Source: Amycolatopsis sp. A133 (GTDB taxonomy: Bacteria; Actinomycetota; Actinomycetes; Mycobacteriales; Pseudonocardiaceae). Taken from it: 64,000 nucleotides of DNA. The position numbers and the translations under genes were made by a program. The notes beneath the pieces were generated by a model that saw nothing but the letters and a program-made list of their open reading frames with translations, did no database searches and had not been told where the DNA came from. Of the stretch, positions 32,824 through 41,177 are shown piece after piece. The DNA lies in the NCBI RefSeq assembly GCF_031082405.1, contig NZ_JAVHJU010000015.1, positions 1-64,000 of the forward strand, given 5' to 3'. Every line of letters starts with the position of its first letter. Position 1 is the stretch's first letter.

Positions 32824-34005
32824 ATGCCCCCTGCTGTCCGCCCGCTGGACGGGATCAAGGTCGTCGACCTCTCCCGCATCCTCGCCGGGCCGTACTGCAC
32901 CCAGTACCTCGGCGAAATGGGCGCGGACGTGGTGAAGGTCGAGCCGCCGGGGCACGGCGACGACACCCGGGGCTGGGGGCCGCCGTTCGTCGGCGACGAG
33001 GCCGTCTACTACCTGGCCGCCAACCGGAACAAGCGCGGGATCGTGCTCGACCTGAAGAGCGATCGCGGGCGGGACGCCCTCCGCCGGCTGGTCGCGGACG
33101 CCGACGTGCTGGTCGAGAACTTCCGGCCGGGGACGCTCGAGAAGTGGGGCATCGGGTACGACGCGCTGGCCGCGCTCAACCCCCGGCTGATCCACGTGTC
33201 GATCACCGGGTTCGGGCAGACCGGCCCGTACCGCGACCGCGCCGGGTACGACCTGGTGGCCCAAGCCCTCGGCGGCGTGATGTCGCTGACCGGCGAGCCC
33301 GGCGGCGCGCCGGCGAAGGTCGGGCTGCCGGTGGCGGACCTGAACGCCGGGACGTGGGCGATCATCGGCGTGCTGATGGCGTTGCAGGCCCGGCACACGA
33401 CCGGCCGCGGCCAGTACCTCGACGTGTCCCTTTTGGACAGTCAGCTGGCCTGGCACGTCTACGCCGCGGGCGCGCACTTCTACGACACCCCGCGACCGCG
33501 CCGGATGGGCTCGGCGCACCCGAGCATCGTTCCGTACCAGGGTTACCACGTCGACGGCGGCTGGCTCGTCATCGCGGTCGGCAGCGAGAAGCTGTGGCAC
33601 GCGTTCTGCGGGGTGCTCGGCCTGGACATCGCCGCCGATCCGCGGTTTTTGTCGAACGCGGTGCGCGCCGCGCACCGCGACGAGCTCAACGCGCTGCTGG
33701 AGCCGGTGCTCCTGACCCGCACGGCGGCGGAGTGGATGGCGGCGTTCGACGCGGCGGGCATCCCGGCGGCGCCGGTCAACGAGATCGACGACGTCTACGC
33801 GGACCCGTGGGCGGCCGCGCGCGAGCAGGTGGTGCGGCTGCCGCACCCGACGGTGGGGACGTACGTGGGCACGGGCTTCCCGGTGAAGGCGTCGGACACC
33901 CCGGCCCGGCCGACGTCCGCCCCGCCGACGCTGGGGCAGCACACCGCGGAAGTGCTGGCCGAGCTGGGGTATTCGCCGGAGGAGATCGCGGAGTTCCTGG
34001 ACTGA
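32824..34005 (+). CDS. CaiB/BaiF family CoA-transferase
   Basis: A 393-residue family III CoA-transferase. It has the N-terminal LDGIKVVDLSRILAGPYCTQYLGEMGADVVKVEPP, the NRNKRGIVLDLKS and ENFRPG motifs, and catalytic Asp172 (VADLNAG). It moves CoA between carboxylic acids as an interlocked dimer. ATG 32824 follows GAGGAG. The aminotransferase gene follows 93 bp downstream on the same strand, perhaps co-transcribed. Donor and acceptor acids are unknown. Confidence 0.92.
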   Translation: MPPAVRPLDGIKVVDLSRILAGPYCTQYLGEMGADVVKVEPPGHGDDTRGWGPPFVGDEAVYYLAANRNKRGIVLDLKSDRGRDALRRLVADADVLVENFRPGTLEKWGIGYDALAALNPRLIHVSITGFGQTGPYRDRAGYDLVAQALGGVMSLTGEPGGAPAKVGLPVADLNAGTWAIIGVLMALQARHTTGRGQYLDVSLLDSQLAWHVYAAGAHFYDTPRPRRMGSAHPSIVPYQGYHVDGGWLVIAVGSEKLWHAFCGVLGLDIAADPRFLSNAVRAAHRDELNALLEPVLLTRTAAEWMAAFDAAGIPAAPVNEIDDVYADPWAAAREQVVRLPHPTVGTYVGTGFPVKASDTPARPTSAPPTLGQHTAEVLAELGYSPEEIAEFLD

Positions 34006-34098
34006 CCGGCCTGTTTCCGCGGGTGAACTGTGCACGATGGAGTGGTCGCGTTCGCTGCTTCGTCCTGGTAGGGATGGGGGCAGGACAGAGGAGGAGCG

Positions 34099-35367
34099 AT
34101 GGCAGCACAGCACGCCCTGTGGCACCCGTTCGCCGACATGGGCGCGGTCGACGGCGATCGGATGGTCATCACCCGCGGCGACGGCTCGTACGTCTGGGAC
34201 GACGCGGGCCGCCGGTACTTCGACGCGACGGCGTCGCTCTGGTACGCGAACTTCGGCCACGGACGTCCGGAGATCACCGAAGCCGTCTCCCGCCAGCTGG
34301 GGACGCTCGACTCGTGGAACCTGTTCGGCTACAACGCGAACCAGCCGGCGATCGAGCTGGCGGACCGCGTCGCCGCCCTGGCGCCCGAGCCGGGGTCGAA
34401 GGTGTTCTTCGGTTCGGGCGGCGGCGACGTCATCGACACGGCGGTGAAGCTGGCGCGGGCGTACTTCGCCCAGACCGGGCGGCCGGAGAAGGTGCACGTG
34501 ATCGGCCGCGCCCAGGGCTACCACGGAACCCACGGTTTCGGCACGGCGGTCGGCGGCATCCCGGCGAACGCGACGGGCGTCGGCCCGCAGCCGCCGGAGT
34601 TTTCGCACGTCCCGTACGACAGTGCTGCGGCGCTCGAAGCCGAGATCCAGCGTGTCGGCGCTTCGCGGGTGGCGGCGTTCTTCTGCGAGCCGGTGATCGG
34701 CGCGGGCGGAGTGCTGCTGCCGCCGGAGGGGTACATCGAGGAGGTGGCGGCGATCTGCCGCCGTCACGAGGTGCTGTTCGTCGCGGACTGCGTGATCGCG
34801 GCGTGGGGCCGGCTCGGAACGTGGTTCGGCATCGACCGCTGGCCGGTGCAGCCGGATATGATCACGACGGCGAAGGGCATCACGGGCGGAACGATCCCGC
34901 TGGGCGCGCTGGTGGTGGCCCCGCGGGTGGCCGAGCCGTTCTTCACGGGGGCACCGGGAGCCCCGATCTTCCGCCACGGACCGACGTACGCGGGCCACCC
35001 GGTGGCGTGCGCGGCCGGCTTGGCGACCTTGGACATCTACGAGCGCGACGGCTTGATCCCCCGAGGCCGCGAGCTGGAGAAACCCCTGGCCGACGCGGTA
35101 TCGGGGGTCAGCGGGCACCAGCTGGTGACGGAGGTCCGCGCGGGACTGGGTTTCCTGGCGGCGGTGAAGCTGGTACCGGAGGTGCTGGAGGCGGACCCGG
35201 GAGCCCCGGTGAAGCTGCAGCGCGCTTGCCGCGACGAGGGCGTCATCGTGCGCAACCTGGGCAAGGGCATCGCGGTGTCCCCGCCATTGGTGGCGGAGGA
35301 GCCGGAGCTGGACCTCCTGGCATCTGCGTTGCCCAGGGCCCTGGACCGCTTGGCGGCGCAGGTCTGA
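34099..35367 (+). CDS. class III aminotransferase
   Basis: A 422-residue PLP enzyme of the omega-aminotransferase group: FGSGGGDVIDTAVKLAR (phosphate binding), YHGTHG, Asp230 and Schiff-base Lys259 (TTAKGITGG), and HGPTYAGHPVACAAG. The motif around Asp230 reads FVADCVIAAWGRLG where most relatives have DEVxTGFGR, so Glu is replaced by Cys. A GAGGAGG site precedes ATG 34099. Amino donor unknown; the preceding CoA-transferase suggests catabolism of an amine or omega-amino acid. Its stop is followed 1 base later by a large perfect inverted repeat. Confidence 0.88.
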   Translation: MAAQHALWHPFADMGAVDGDRMVITRGDGSYVWDDAGRRYFDATASLWYANFGHGRPEITEAVSRQLGTLDSWNLFGYNANQPAIELADRVAALAPEPGSKVFFGSGGGDVIDTAVKLARAYFAQTGRPEKVHVIGRAQGYHGTHGFGTAVGGIPANATGVGPQPPEFSHVPYDSAAALEAEIQRVGASRVAAFFCEPVIGAGGVLLPPEGYIEEVAAICRRHEVLFVADCVIAAWGRLGTWFGIDRWPVQPDMITTAKGITGGTIPLGALVVAPRVAEPFFTGAPGAPIFRHGPTYAGHPVACAAGLATLDIYERDGLIPRGRELEKPLADAVSGVSGHQLVTEVRAGLGFLAAVKLVPEVLEADPGAPVKLQRACRDEGVIVRNLGKGIAVSPPLVAEEPELDLLASALPRALDRLAAQV

Positions 35368-35368
35368 G

Positions 35369-35421
35369 GTCGCGAATGACTCATTCGGGACGTCGGAGGT
35401 CCCGAATGAGTCATTCGCGAC
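35369..35421 (+). terminator. perfect 23-bp-arm inverted repeat after the aminotransferase
   Basis: The arms 35369-35391 and 35399-35421 are exact reverse complements, with a 7-base loop (GTCGGAG). Each arm itself contains a 13-bp palindrome, GAATGACTCATTC or GAATGAGTCATTC. It starts one base after the stop codon, as a terminator would, but there is no T-run, and the nested palindromes suggest a mobile or protein-binding repeat. Confidence 0.75.
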
Positions 35422-35450
35422 GTTCGTGTGGGTGAGCGGCTGGGGCGGGT

Positions 35451-35600
35451 CTCGCGTGACTGGGGGCGGGACTGGCGTGATTGAAGCCGGAACTCGCGTG
35501 GCTGGGCGCGGGACTGGCGTGATTGAAGCCGGAACTCGCGTGATCGGGCGCGGGACTGGCGTGCTTGGGGCCGGAACTCGCGTGATTGAGTCCCGATCTC
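35451..35600. repeat. 21-bp tandem repeat array, 7 units
   Basis: A CGTGAtTGaagCCGGAACTCG-like unit recurs with its GTG at 35456, 35477, 35498, 35519, 35540, 35561 and 35582, exactly 21 bases apart. Units alternate between CTCGCGTGA and CTGGCGTGA. It is the same family as the array at 11697-11998 but on the other strand. In both places the CTCGCGTGA-sense strand is that of the gene that has just ended. It lies between convergent genes. Confidence 0.88.
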
Positions 35601-35658
35601 ACCTAGCGGGTCGGCGGCGGCCCCCAGCCCACCGCCGACCCCGCCCGTCCACACTCAT

Positions 35659-35710
35659 CCCGGCCCCGGCCCCGGCCCCGGCCCCGGCCCCGGCCCGGCC
35701 CCGGCCCCGG
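35659..35710. repeat. (CCCCGG)n hexanucleotide tract
   Basis: About eight copies of CCCCGG or CCCGG in a row between the 21-bp array and the VOC-protein gene. It is a simple-sequence tract prone to slippage. Together with the inverted repeat and the 21-bp array it fills the 386-bp gap 35368-35753, which holds no credible gene. Confidence 0.85.
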
Positions 35711-35753
35711 AAGCCCGGGGGCCGGAAACCCGGAAGCCCGGCGGACCGCTCAC

Positions 35754-36191
35754 TCAAGAGATGCAGAACTCGTTGCCCTCCGGGTCCGCCATCGTCACCC
35801 AGCTGTGCGGCCCCTGCCGGCCCCGGTGCAGGAACGTCGCCCCGCGCGAAGCCAGCTTCTCCATCTCCGCCTCGACGTTGTCCGCACCCACCCACACATC
35901 GACGTGGACCCGGTTCTTCACCGTCTTCGCCTCTGGGACCTCCTGGAAGAGGATCCGCCGCGGTGGGCCCTCGGGTGGCGAGTCCGGGTGGCGGATCCCC
36001 GCCCCCGCTCGCCACACCAGCGAACCGCGGTAGGTCCGGGTGTCCTCCTCCTTGGCGTACCCCTTCGCGATCATCTCGCGGATGAAGTCTTCGTCCGTCG
36101 GTTCCACGGACCAGCCGAGCGTCTCGGCCCACCAGCCGGCGAGCACGTGCGGGTCGGCCGAATCCACCACTACCTGGAAGTCATGCGCCAT
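35754..36191 (-). CDS. VOC-family (glyoxalase/bleomycin-resistance-like) protein
   Basis: A 145-residue protein with two beta-alpha-beta-beta-beta modules. It starts MAHDFQVVVDSADPHVLAGWWAETLGW, has the middle NRVHVDVWVG and ends WVTMADPEGNEFCIS, as in actinobacterial VOC proteins. Metal ligands typical of glyoxalase I are only partly present, so a binding or isomerase role is possible. ATG 36191 lies inside the next gene upstream by 22 bases, implying coupling. Confidence 0.85.
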   Translation of the reverse strand: MAHDFQVVVDSADPHVLAGWWAETLGWSVEPTDEDFIREMIAKGYAKEEDTRTYRGSLVWRAGAGIRHPDSPPEGPPRRILFQEVPEAKTVKNRVHVDVWVGADNVEAEMEKLASRGATFLHRGRQGPHSWVTMADPEGNEFCIS

Positions 36192-36367
36192 ACCGGCACG
36201 TTAACGACCGAGTCCGACATTTTTCGCAGCATCGGGTCCTCGGGGACGACCGTGAAGCGCCACTTGTCCACGCCGCCGCCCATGATTTCGGCGTATCGGC
36301 GTGCACCGTCGGCGTTGGCGAACCGCACCTGCTGGCCGTTCGTCAGGTGGGTGATCTTGACCGCCAC
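36170..36367 (-). CDS. small conserved-looking hypothetical protein
   Basis: A 65-residue protein starting at GTG 36367 after a strong GGGAGG site. Sequence: a basic beta-rich N-terminus (MAVKITHLTNGQQVRF), then ARRYAEIMGGGVDKWRFTV. No transmembrane segment. It overlaps the VOC gene by 22 bases on the same strand, so they form a two-gene unit. Function unknown. Confidence 0.65.
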   Translation of the reverse strand: MAVKITHLTNGQQVRFANADGARRYAEIMGGGVDKWRFTVVPEDPMLRKMSDSVVNVPVWRMTSR

Positions 36368-36499
36368 GACTACCTCCCGAATTTGTGGGCCGGCCCGCGG
36401 AGCTTCCCCCTCCGGGACCGGCAGGCACAGTAGAACACATGTTCGACCGGGCGCGCCACTCTCTCCCCCAAGTAGGGGAGCAACCGCAGAAACCGCAGG

Positions 36500-37003
36500 T
36501 CAGAGGGGGCGAATCATGGCCACACGCGGCCAGGCGTCCAGGCCGCGAGCGGCCTCGGCGCGGCGGATCGAACGCAGGCCGTCGCCGATTTCCGCGTCCG
36601 GGACGACCCGGAACCGCAGCCGTTCGTAGTACGGCGCGTTCCACGGCACGGTTTCGAACGTCGTCAGCGTCAGCGCCCTCAGCCCGCGGGAAGAAGCCCA
36701 CCCGGCGAGCGTCTCGATCAGCGCGCTGCCCAGCCCGCGCCGCGCGTGGGACGGCCGGACCGAGACCTGCTCGATGTGCGCGCAGCCGTCGACGACTTCC
36801 GCGATCAGGTACGCCACCGGCCGGTCGGCGGCGTCGACGCTCACCCACGCGCGGCCGGCGGACTGGTACTCCGCCAGCGCGGCCACCGAGCCGGGGTCGT
36901 CGTCGGCGATCGCCGCCATGTCGACGTCGCGGAAGAGGCTGCCTGCTTCGCGTTCGACGTCGACGAGCGCGGGCAGGTCGTCGGGGCGCGCGAGCCGGAT
37001 CAC
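36500..37003 (-). CDS. GNAT-family N-acetyltransferase
   Basis: A 167-residue acetyltransferase. The acetyl-CoA loop is motif A, VSVRPSHARRGLGSALIETL (about 81-100), preceded by the beta strand AYLIAEVVDGCAHIEQ and followed by LTLTTFETVPWNAPYYERLRF (motif B). It starts at GTG 37003. The acceptor could be an amine, amino acid or drug; context gives no hint. Confidence 0.88.
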   Translation of the reverse strand: MIRLARPDDLPALVDVEREAGSLFRDVDMAAIADDDPGSVAALAEYQSAGRAWVSVDAADRPVAYLIAEVVDGCAHIEQVSVRPSHARRGLGSALIETLAGWASSRGLRALTLTTFETVPWNAPYYERLRFRVVPDAEIGDGLRSIRRAEAARGLDAWPRVAMIRPL

Positions 37004-37034
37004 CCGGGCAGTTCTACGCGCCCGCCCGGGATTC

Positions 37035-37844
37035 TCACAGCGAATAAGACGCGATCGCCCGCTGGATGCGGATCGCGTAGCCCCGCAGGGCGGTGATCGC
37101 CGTGTCCCGCATCGCCTCGGAGATCCGGGCGGCCGGGCCGGCCATGCTCAGCACCGTGGGGCGCCTGCCGATCGTCTGCACCGGCACCGAACAGGCCCAG
37201 ACCCCTTCGTCGAGTTCGCCGGAGCTGACCGAATACCGGTTTTCCAGCGCCCGCTTCAGCTCGTCGCGCACGGCGGTGCCGCGCTGTTCGACGATCGACG
37301 GCAACCGCCGTTCGCGTTCGATCTCCGGCAGCAGCGCGAGCAGCATCTTGCCGGACGCGCCGACGCCGAGCGGCAGCGAATGCCCCGGCTCGAACGTGAA
37401 CCGCATGGCGCGGTCGCACTCGACGCGGTCCGCGCACACGGCGGAGTCGCCGAACTGCTGGAACAGCATCACCGTCTCGCCGAGTTCCCGCGCGGCTTCC
37501 TCCATCGCCGGTCTCGCCAGCCGCACCACGTCGTTCGCCAGCTGCGCGGCCCGCGCCAGCGGCATCACCTGGCTGGTCAGGTGGTAGTGCCCGGCCCGGC
37601 CCTCCTCGAGCAGCTGGAGCTCCTTGAGCAGGGCCACGTAGCGGTAGGTCGTCGCCACCGGGGTGCCGATCGTCGCGGCGAGCTCGGCGACGCTGGCCTC
37701 CGACCGGCGCTCCGAAAAGGCCAGCAGCAGCTGGAGGACCTTGCGGGAACTGCTGGCACCGGGGGTGCGGCGCGGGGAGGCGGAGGTGGAGGTGGAGGCG
37801 GAACCGTCAACGGCACTGGCGGCACTGACGGCAGGCGTCATCAT
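37035..37844 (-). CDS. IclR-family transcriptional regulator
   Basis: A 269-residue regulator: a disordered Ser/Thr/Ala-rich first 30 residues, the HTH_IclR domain (SRKVLQLLLAFSERRSEASVAELAATIG, about 33-60, to VALLKELQLLEEG) and the C-terminal effector domain (ARPAMEEAARELGETVMLF, then GVGASGKMLLALLP and WACSVPV). ATG at 37844 or 37841. No catabolic gene is directly adjacent, so its target is unclear. The 155 bp upstream are relatively AT-rich and likely hold its promoter. Confidence 0.9.
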   Translation of the reverse strand: MMTPAVSAASAVDGSASTSTSASPRRTPGASSSRKVLQLLLAFSERRSEASVAELAATIGTPVATTYRYVALLKELQLLEEGRAGHYHLTSQVMPLARAAQLANDVVRLARPAMEEAARELGETVMLFQQFGDSAVCADRVECDRAMRFTFEPGHSLPLGVGASGKMLLALLPEIERERRLPSIVEQRGTAVRDELKRALENRYSVSSGELDEGVWACSVPVQTIGRRPTVLSMAGPAARISEAMRDTAITALRGYAIRIQRAIASYSL

Positions 37845-37999
37845 GACCTCTCGGTGGGCGAAACATCGCTATCACGCGGGGTGAATAAATTAGCACGTTG
37901 CGTGAATCGGAGGCCAGTATTCACCGCAGGATGGGAAATTCCACCAGTGTGCGTCGTTTCGATTCTTCTTGTAGTACTTCGCTGTGGGGAAAAATACCG

Positions 38000-39580
38000 T
38001 CACCCGCGCTTCAGGAACGGCGTCAGCAGGCCGGGAAGAGCCTGGTCGGCGAGGGCCAGCCCGTCGGCCTCGCCGACGTCGAGCACGCGGTAGCGGCCCT
38101 TGCCCGCGGCGACCGGCGCGACCAGCGTGACCAGACCGGCCCGGCGCTGGAAGTACGAGCGCTCGACGACGATCCCGGTCATCCCCTCGCAGCGGACCGC
38201 GGCCGTGCCGCGGTCCAGCGAACCCGAGCGCGTCACCAGGTAGCGGCCGGTGAGCGCGTGGCCGAGGCCGCGGTAGCGGTCCCAGCCGACGAGCGCGGCG
38301 AACGGCAGCAGCACGAGCGCGACCTGCCACGGCCAGTCCGGCAGCGCGCCGAGCCACGCCAGGCCGTAGAGCGCCGCGGCGAGCAGCAGCACGCCGAGGA
38401 CCGCCCGGGAAAGCCGCCGGTACAGCGCGCGGCGCGGGTGCCGCACCAGCGGCGTCGCGGCGAGGTCCTCGCCGAGCACCTCGGCGACGACTTCGTGCGC
38501 GCGCCCCAGCGGCGCGGGCGGCAGCAGCAGGCCGCCCCCCTTGTCGGCGCCCTTGCCTTCGCGCAGGCCGCCGGCGATCGCGACGCAGCGGGCGCCGCCG
38601 GCCAGCCGCAGCGGCAGCGGCTCGCGGATTTCGGCGCCCCGCAGGCGGTCCTCCTCGATCGACACCGACCGCGTCGTGATCAGCCCGCGCCGGATGTGCA
38701 GCGTGCCGGCGGGCTCGCGGGTGAGCCGGAAGTTCCAGAACGACAGCACGTACCCGCCGATCGACAGCAGCGAGACGAGCACCAGCAGCCCGGCGGCGGC
38801 CAGCACCAGGCTCAGCCACACCGGGGTGTCGGCGAAGTGCCCGACGACCGTCTGGACCAGGGAGAACTGGATCGGGTCGAAGTGCAGTTCGTGCGCGAAG
38901 TGGTAGACGGTGCCGACGGCCGCGCCCACCACCGCCAGCCCGGACAGCGTGAACGGCGCGTACCGCAGCCAGCGCTTGTCGACCGCGGCGATCACCTGCT
39001 CCGGCGGCGCGGCGGCGGCCTCCGTCGCCACCGTCCGGTGCAGCAGCAGCGTCCGCAGCCGCTGGGCCTCGGTGATGGTGACGGCGTCGAGGACGAGCTC
39101 GTCCTTGCCCGGCCCCTTGCCGTGCGAATGCCGCCCGGTGCCGATCCGCGCGGCGGCCAGCGAGAACAGCCGGTGCTTCGGCTCGGAGGTGACGTCGACC
39201 GTGCGGATCCGGTCGCGCGGGATGGCCCGGTGCTTGCGCAGCAGCAGCCCGGTGTGCCACTCGACCTGCGCCCCGGTGATCCGGTAGCGCGAGGTCAGCA
39301 CGTGCGAGACGCCGGTGAACACGGCGATCGCGGTGAAGACCAGGCCGATCCACTGCCACGGCTCGCCGTGGCCGAACAGCAGCGCGCCCAGCAGCACCGG
39401 CAGGGACCGCACCAGGTCCAGCACCGGCCGGATGAGCAGCATGCGCCGGTCGAGGTGGCGCCACGGCGCGTCCGGCGTGCCCTCGGCGGGCGCCTCCACG
39501 GCTTGGGTGGTGCCCTCTGCCGCCTCCGCGGGAGAGGGCACTGCCGCCTCCGCGGGAAGGAATGCGTCGGCGGGGCTCAC
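38000..39580 (-). CDS. PH-domain membrane protein, YdbT-like
   Basis: A 526-residue membrane protein with paired hydrophobic helices (about 53-85, 225-245, 275-300, 420-450) and three bacterial PH (bPH2) modules, each after a helix pair: SRYRITGAQVEWHTGLLLRKHRAIPRDRIRTVDV, then TLHIRRGLITTRSVSIEEDRLRG, then TGRYLVTRSGSLDRGTAAVRCEG. The GTG at 39580 overlaps the stop of the smaller PH gene (GTGA). YdbS/YdbT pairs act at the membrane; their role is poorly known (in Bacillus linked to bacteriocin or antimicrobial tolerance). Confidence 0.85.
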   Translation of the reverse strand: MSPADAFLPAEAAVPSPAEAAEGTTQAVEAPAEGTPDAPWRHLDRRMLLIRPVLDLVRSLPVLLGALLFGHGEPWQWIGLVFTAIAVFTGVSHVLTSRYRITGAQVEWHTGLLLRKHRAIPRDRIRTVDVTSEPKHRLFSLAAARIGTGRHSHGKGPGKDELVLDAVTITEAQRLRTLLLHRTVATEAAAAPPEQVIAAVDKRWLRYAPFTLSGLAVVGAAVGTVYHFAHELHFDPIQFSLVQTVVGHFADTPVWLSLVLAAAGLLVLVSLLSIGGYVLSFWNFRLTREPAGTLHIRRGLITTRSVSIEEDRLRGAEIREPLPLRLAGGARCVAIAGGLREGKGADKGGGLLLPPAPLGRAHEVVAEVLGEDLAATPLVRHPRRALYRRLSRAVLGVLLLAAALYGLAWLGALPDWPWQVALVLLPFAALVGWDRYRGLGHALTGRYLVTRSGSLDRGTAAVRCEGMTGIVVERSYFQRRAGLVTLVAPVAAGKGRYRVLDVGEADGLALADQALPGLLTPFLKRG

Positions 39581-40086
39581 GTCGCGTCCCCTCGCACGGC
39601 CTGCGTCGTCTTCGTCAGCTCGTCGGCCAGCGCGAGCGCGCGGTCGTGCGCCAGGCCCGCGATGCGCAGCGGGCCCGCCGCGGACGCCGTCGTCACGGTG
39701 ATCTTCGCCAGGCCGAACAGCTGCTCGAACGGGTCGCGCTCGATGTCGACGGTCTGGATCCGCGAGACCGGCGCGATCCGCCACTCCTGCTTCAGCCAGC
39801 CGGCCTGCGTGTAGACGGCCTCGCCGGTGACCTCCCAGCGGTGCACGCGGTAGCGCCACTGGGGCATCACGATGAGGTGCAGCGGGCCGAGCACGCAGGA
39901 GAGCACCAGCGTCACGGTCAAGAACGACGGGGCATCGTCGCTGGTCACCACGATCAGCGTCTGCACGCCGAACAGAATGATCCAGAGGATCGACGCGGTC
40001 ACCGTCCAGTAGCCGATGGCCCGGCGGCTGACCCGGTGTGCCGGCGGCCGCAGCCGCAACGCCGTGTTCGGGGTGTGTGCGTTCAC
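39577..40086 (-). CDS. PH-domain membrane protein, YdbS-like
   Basis: A 169-residue protein with two transmembrane helices (about 26-46 and 55-75) followed by one bPH2 domain (RVHRWEVTGEAVYTQAGWLKQEWRIAPVSRIQTVDIERDPFEQLFGLAKITV). It is the first gene of a two-gene operon with the larger PH protein. ATG 40086. Divergent from the PAC2-family gene with 173 bp between. Confidence 0.87.
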   Translation of the reverse strand: MNAHTPNTALRLRPPAHRVSRRAIGYWTVTASILWIILFGVQTLIVVTSDDAPSFLTVTLVLSCVLGPLHLIVMPQWRYRVHRWEVTGEAVYTQAGWLKQEWRIAPVSRIQTVDIERDPFEQLFGLAKITVTTASAAGPLRIAGLAHDRALALADELTKTTQAVRGDAT

Positions 40087-40259
40087 GGTTCAAGCGTGCC
40101 CGATCGGTGCCTTGCGTGCCCACGACACTTGTCACGATGGCGATCCGGTCCGGCCTCGATCGCGTGGCGTTACGATCGGCGACACCGTCGGAGGAATGGA
40201 ATGCCCGCACGCGTGTGTTGTGCTGGGTGGATTGACATATCAGCGACCAGGAGGATCCG

Positions 40260-41177
40260 GTGGGACTCGATCCCGACGACCTGTACGAGGTGGACTCGGA
40301 CGTCCCCGACCTGACCGGGGCGGTGCTGCTGCACCACTTCGAAGGGTTCATGGACGCCGGCTCGGCGGGCCGTCTGCTGGCCGAGCACCTGCTGGGCGGC
40401 GAGCACCGGGTGGTCGCCCGCTTCGACGTCGACCGGCTCATCGACTACCGCTCGCGGCGGCCGACGATGACCTACGCGGTCGACCACTGGGAGGACTACG
40501 ACGCGCCCGAGCTGGTCGTGCACCTGCTGCACGACACCGACGGCGCGCCCTTCCTGCTGCTGTCCGGCCCGGAGCCGGACCACGACTGGGAGCGGTTCTG
40601 CGCGGCGGTCCGGAACCTCGTCGAGCGCTGGGGCGTCCGGCTGACCGCCGGGTTCCACGGCATCCCGATGGGGGCGCCGCACACCCGCCCGCTCGGCGTC
40701 ACCGCGCACGCCACCCGCAAGGACCTCGTCGGCGACAACCAGCCGCTGCCGAACCGGCTGCAGGTGCCGGGCAGCCTCGCCGCGCTGCTGGAGTACCGGC
40801 TCGGCGAGTGGGGCCACGACGCCATGGGCTTCGCCGCGCACGTGCCGCACTACCTCGCGCAGTCGACGTACCCGGCCGCGTCGCTGATCGTCCTCGACGC
40901 GCTGAGCCGGGCGACCGGCCTGAGCCTGCCCGAGGGCGAGCTGCGCGCCGCCGCGGACCTCGCCGACGCCGAGATCAACCGGCAGGTCGCGGAGTCCGAC
41001 GAGATCGCCGACGTCGTCCGCGCCCTGGAGCGGCAGTACGACACGTTCGTCGAGGCCTCCGACCGGGACAGCCTGCTCGCGGAGTCGGTCGAGCACATGC
41101 CGACAGCGGAGGAGCTCGGCTCGCAGTTCGAGCGGTTCCTCGCCGAGCAGAACGGTGGCGACGGGCCCGAGCGCTGA
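40260..41177 (+). CDS. PAC2-family protein
   Basis: A 305-residue member of the PAC2 (proteasome assembly chaperone 2) fold family common in actinobacteria. Markers: VLLHHFEGFMDAGSAGRLLAEHLL, then RFDVDRLIDYRSRRPTM, and GFHGIPMGAPHTRP. Function in bacteria is not established; a tie to the actinobacterial proteasome is conjecture. The GTG at 40260 has an AGGAGGA site. Its stop shares one base with the next gene's start (TGATG). Confidence 0.88.
   Translation: MGLDPDDLYEVDSDVPDLTGAVLLHHFEGFMDAGSAGRLLAEHLLGGEHRVVARFDVDRLIDYRSRRPTMTYAVDHWEDYDAPELVVHLLHDTDGAPFLLLSGPEPDHDWERFCAAVRNLVERWGVRLTAGFHGIPMGAPHTRPLGVTAHATRKDLVGDNQPLPNRLQVPGSLAALLEYRLGEWGHDAMGFAAHVPHYLAQSTYPAASLIVLDALSRATGLSLPEGELRAAADLADAEINRQVAESDEIADVVRALERQYDTFVEASDRDSLLAESVEHMPTAEELGSQFERFLAEQNGGDGPER

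Noticed and set aside
31390..35118. A 1,242-codon minus-strand open frame
   Set aside because: Antisense to the CoA-transferase and aminotransferase and out of frame with the GH27 gene; composition is noise.
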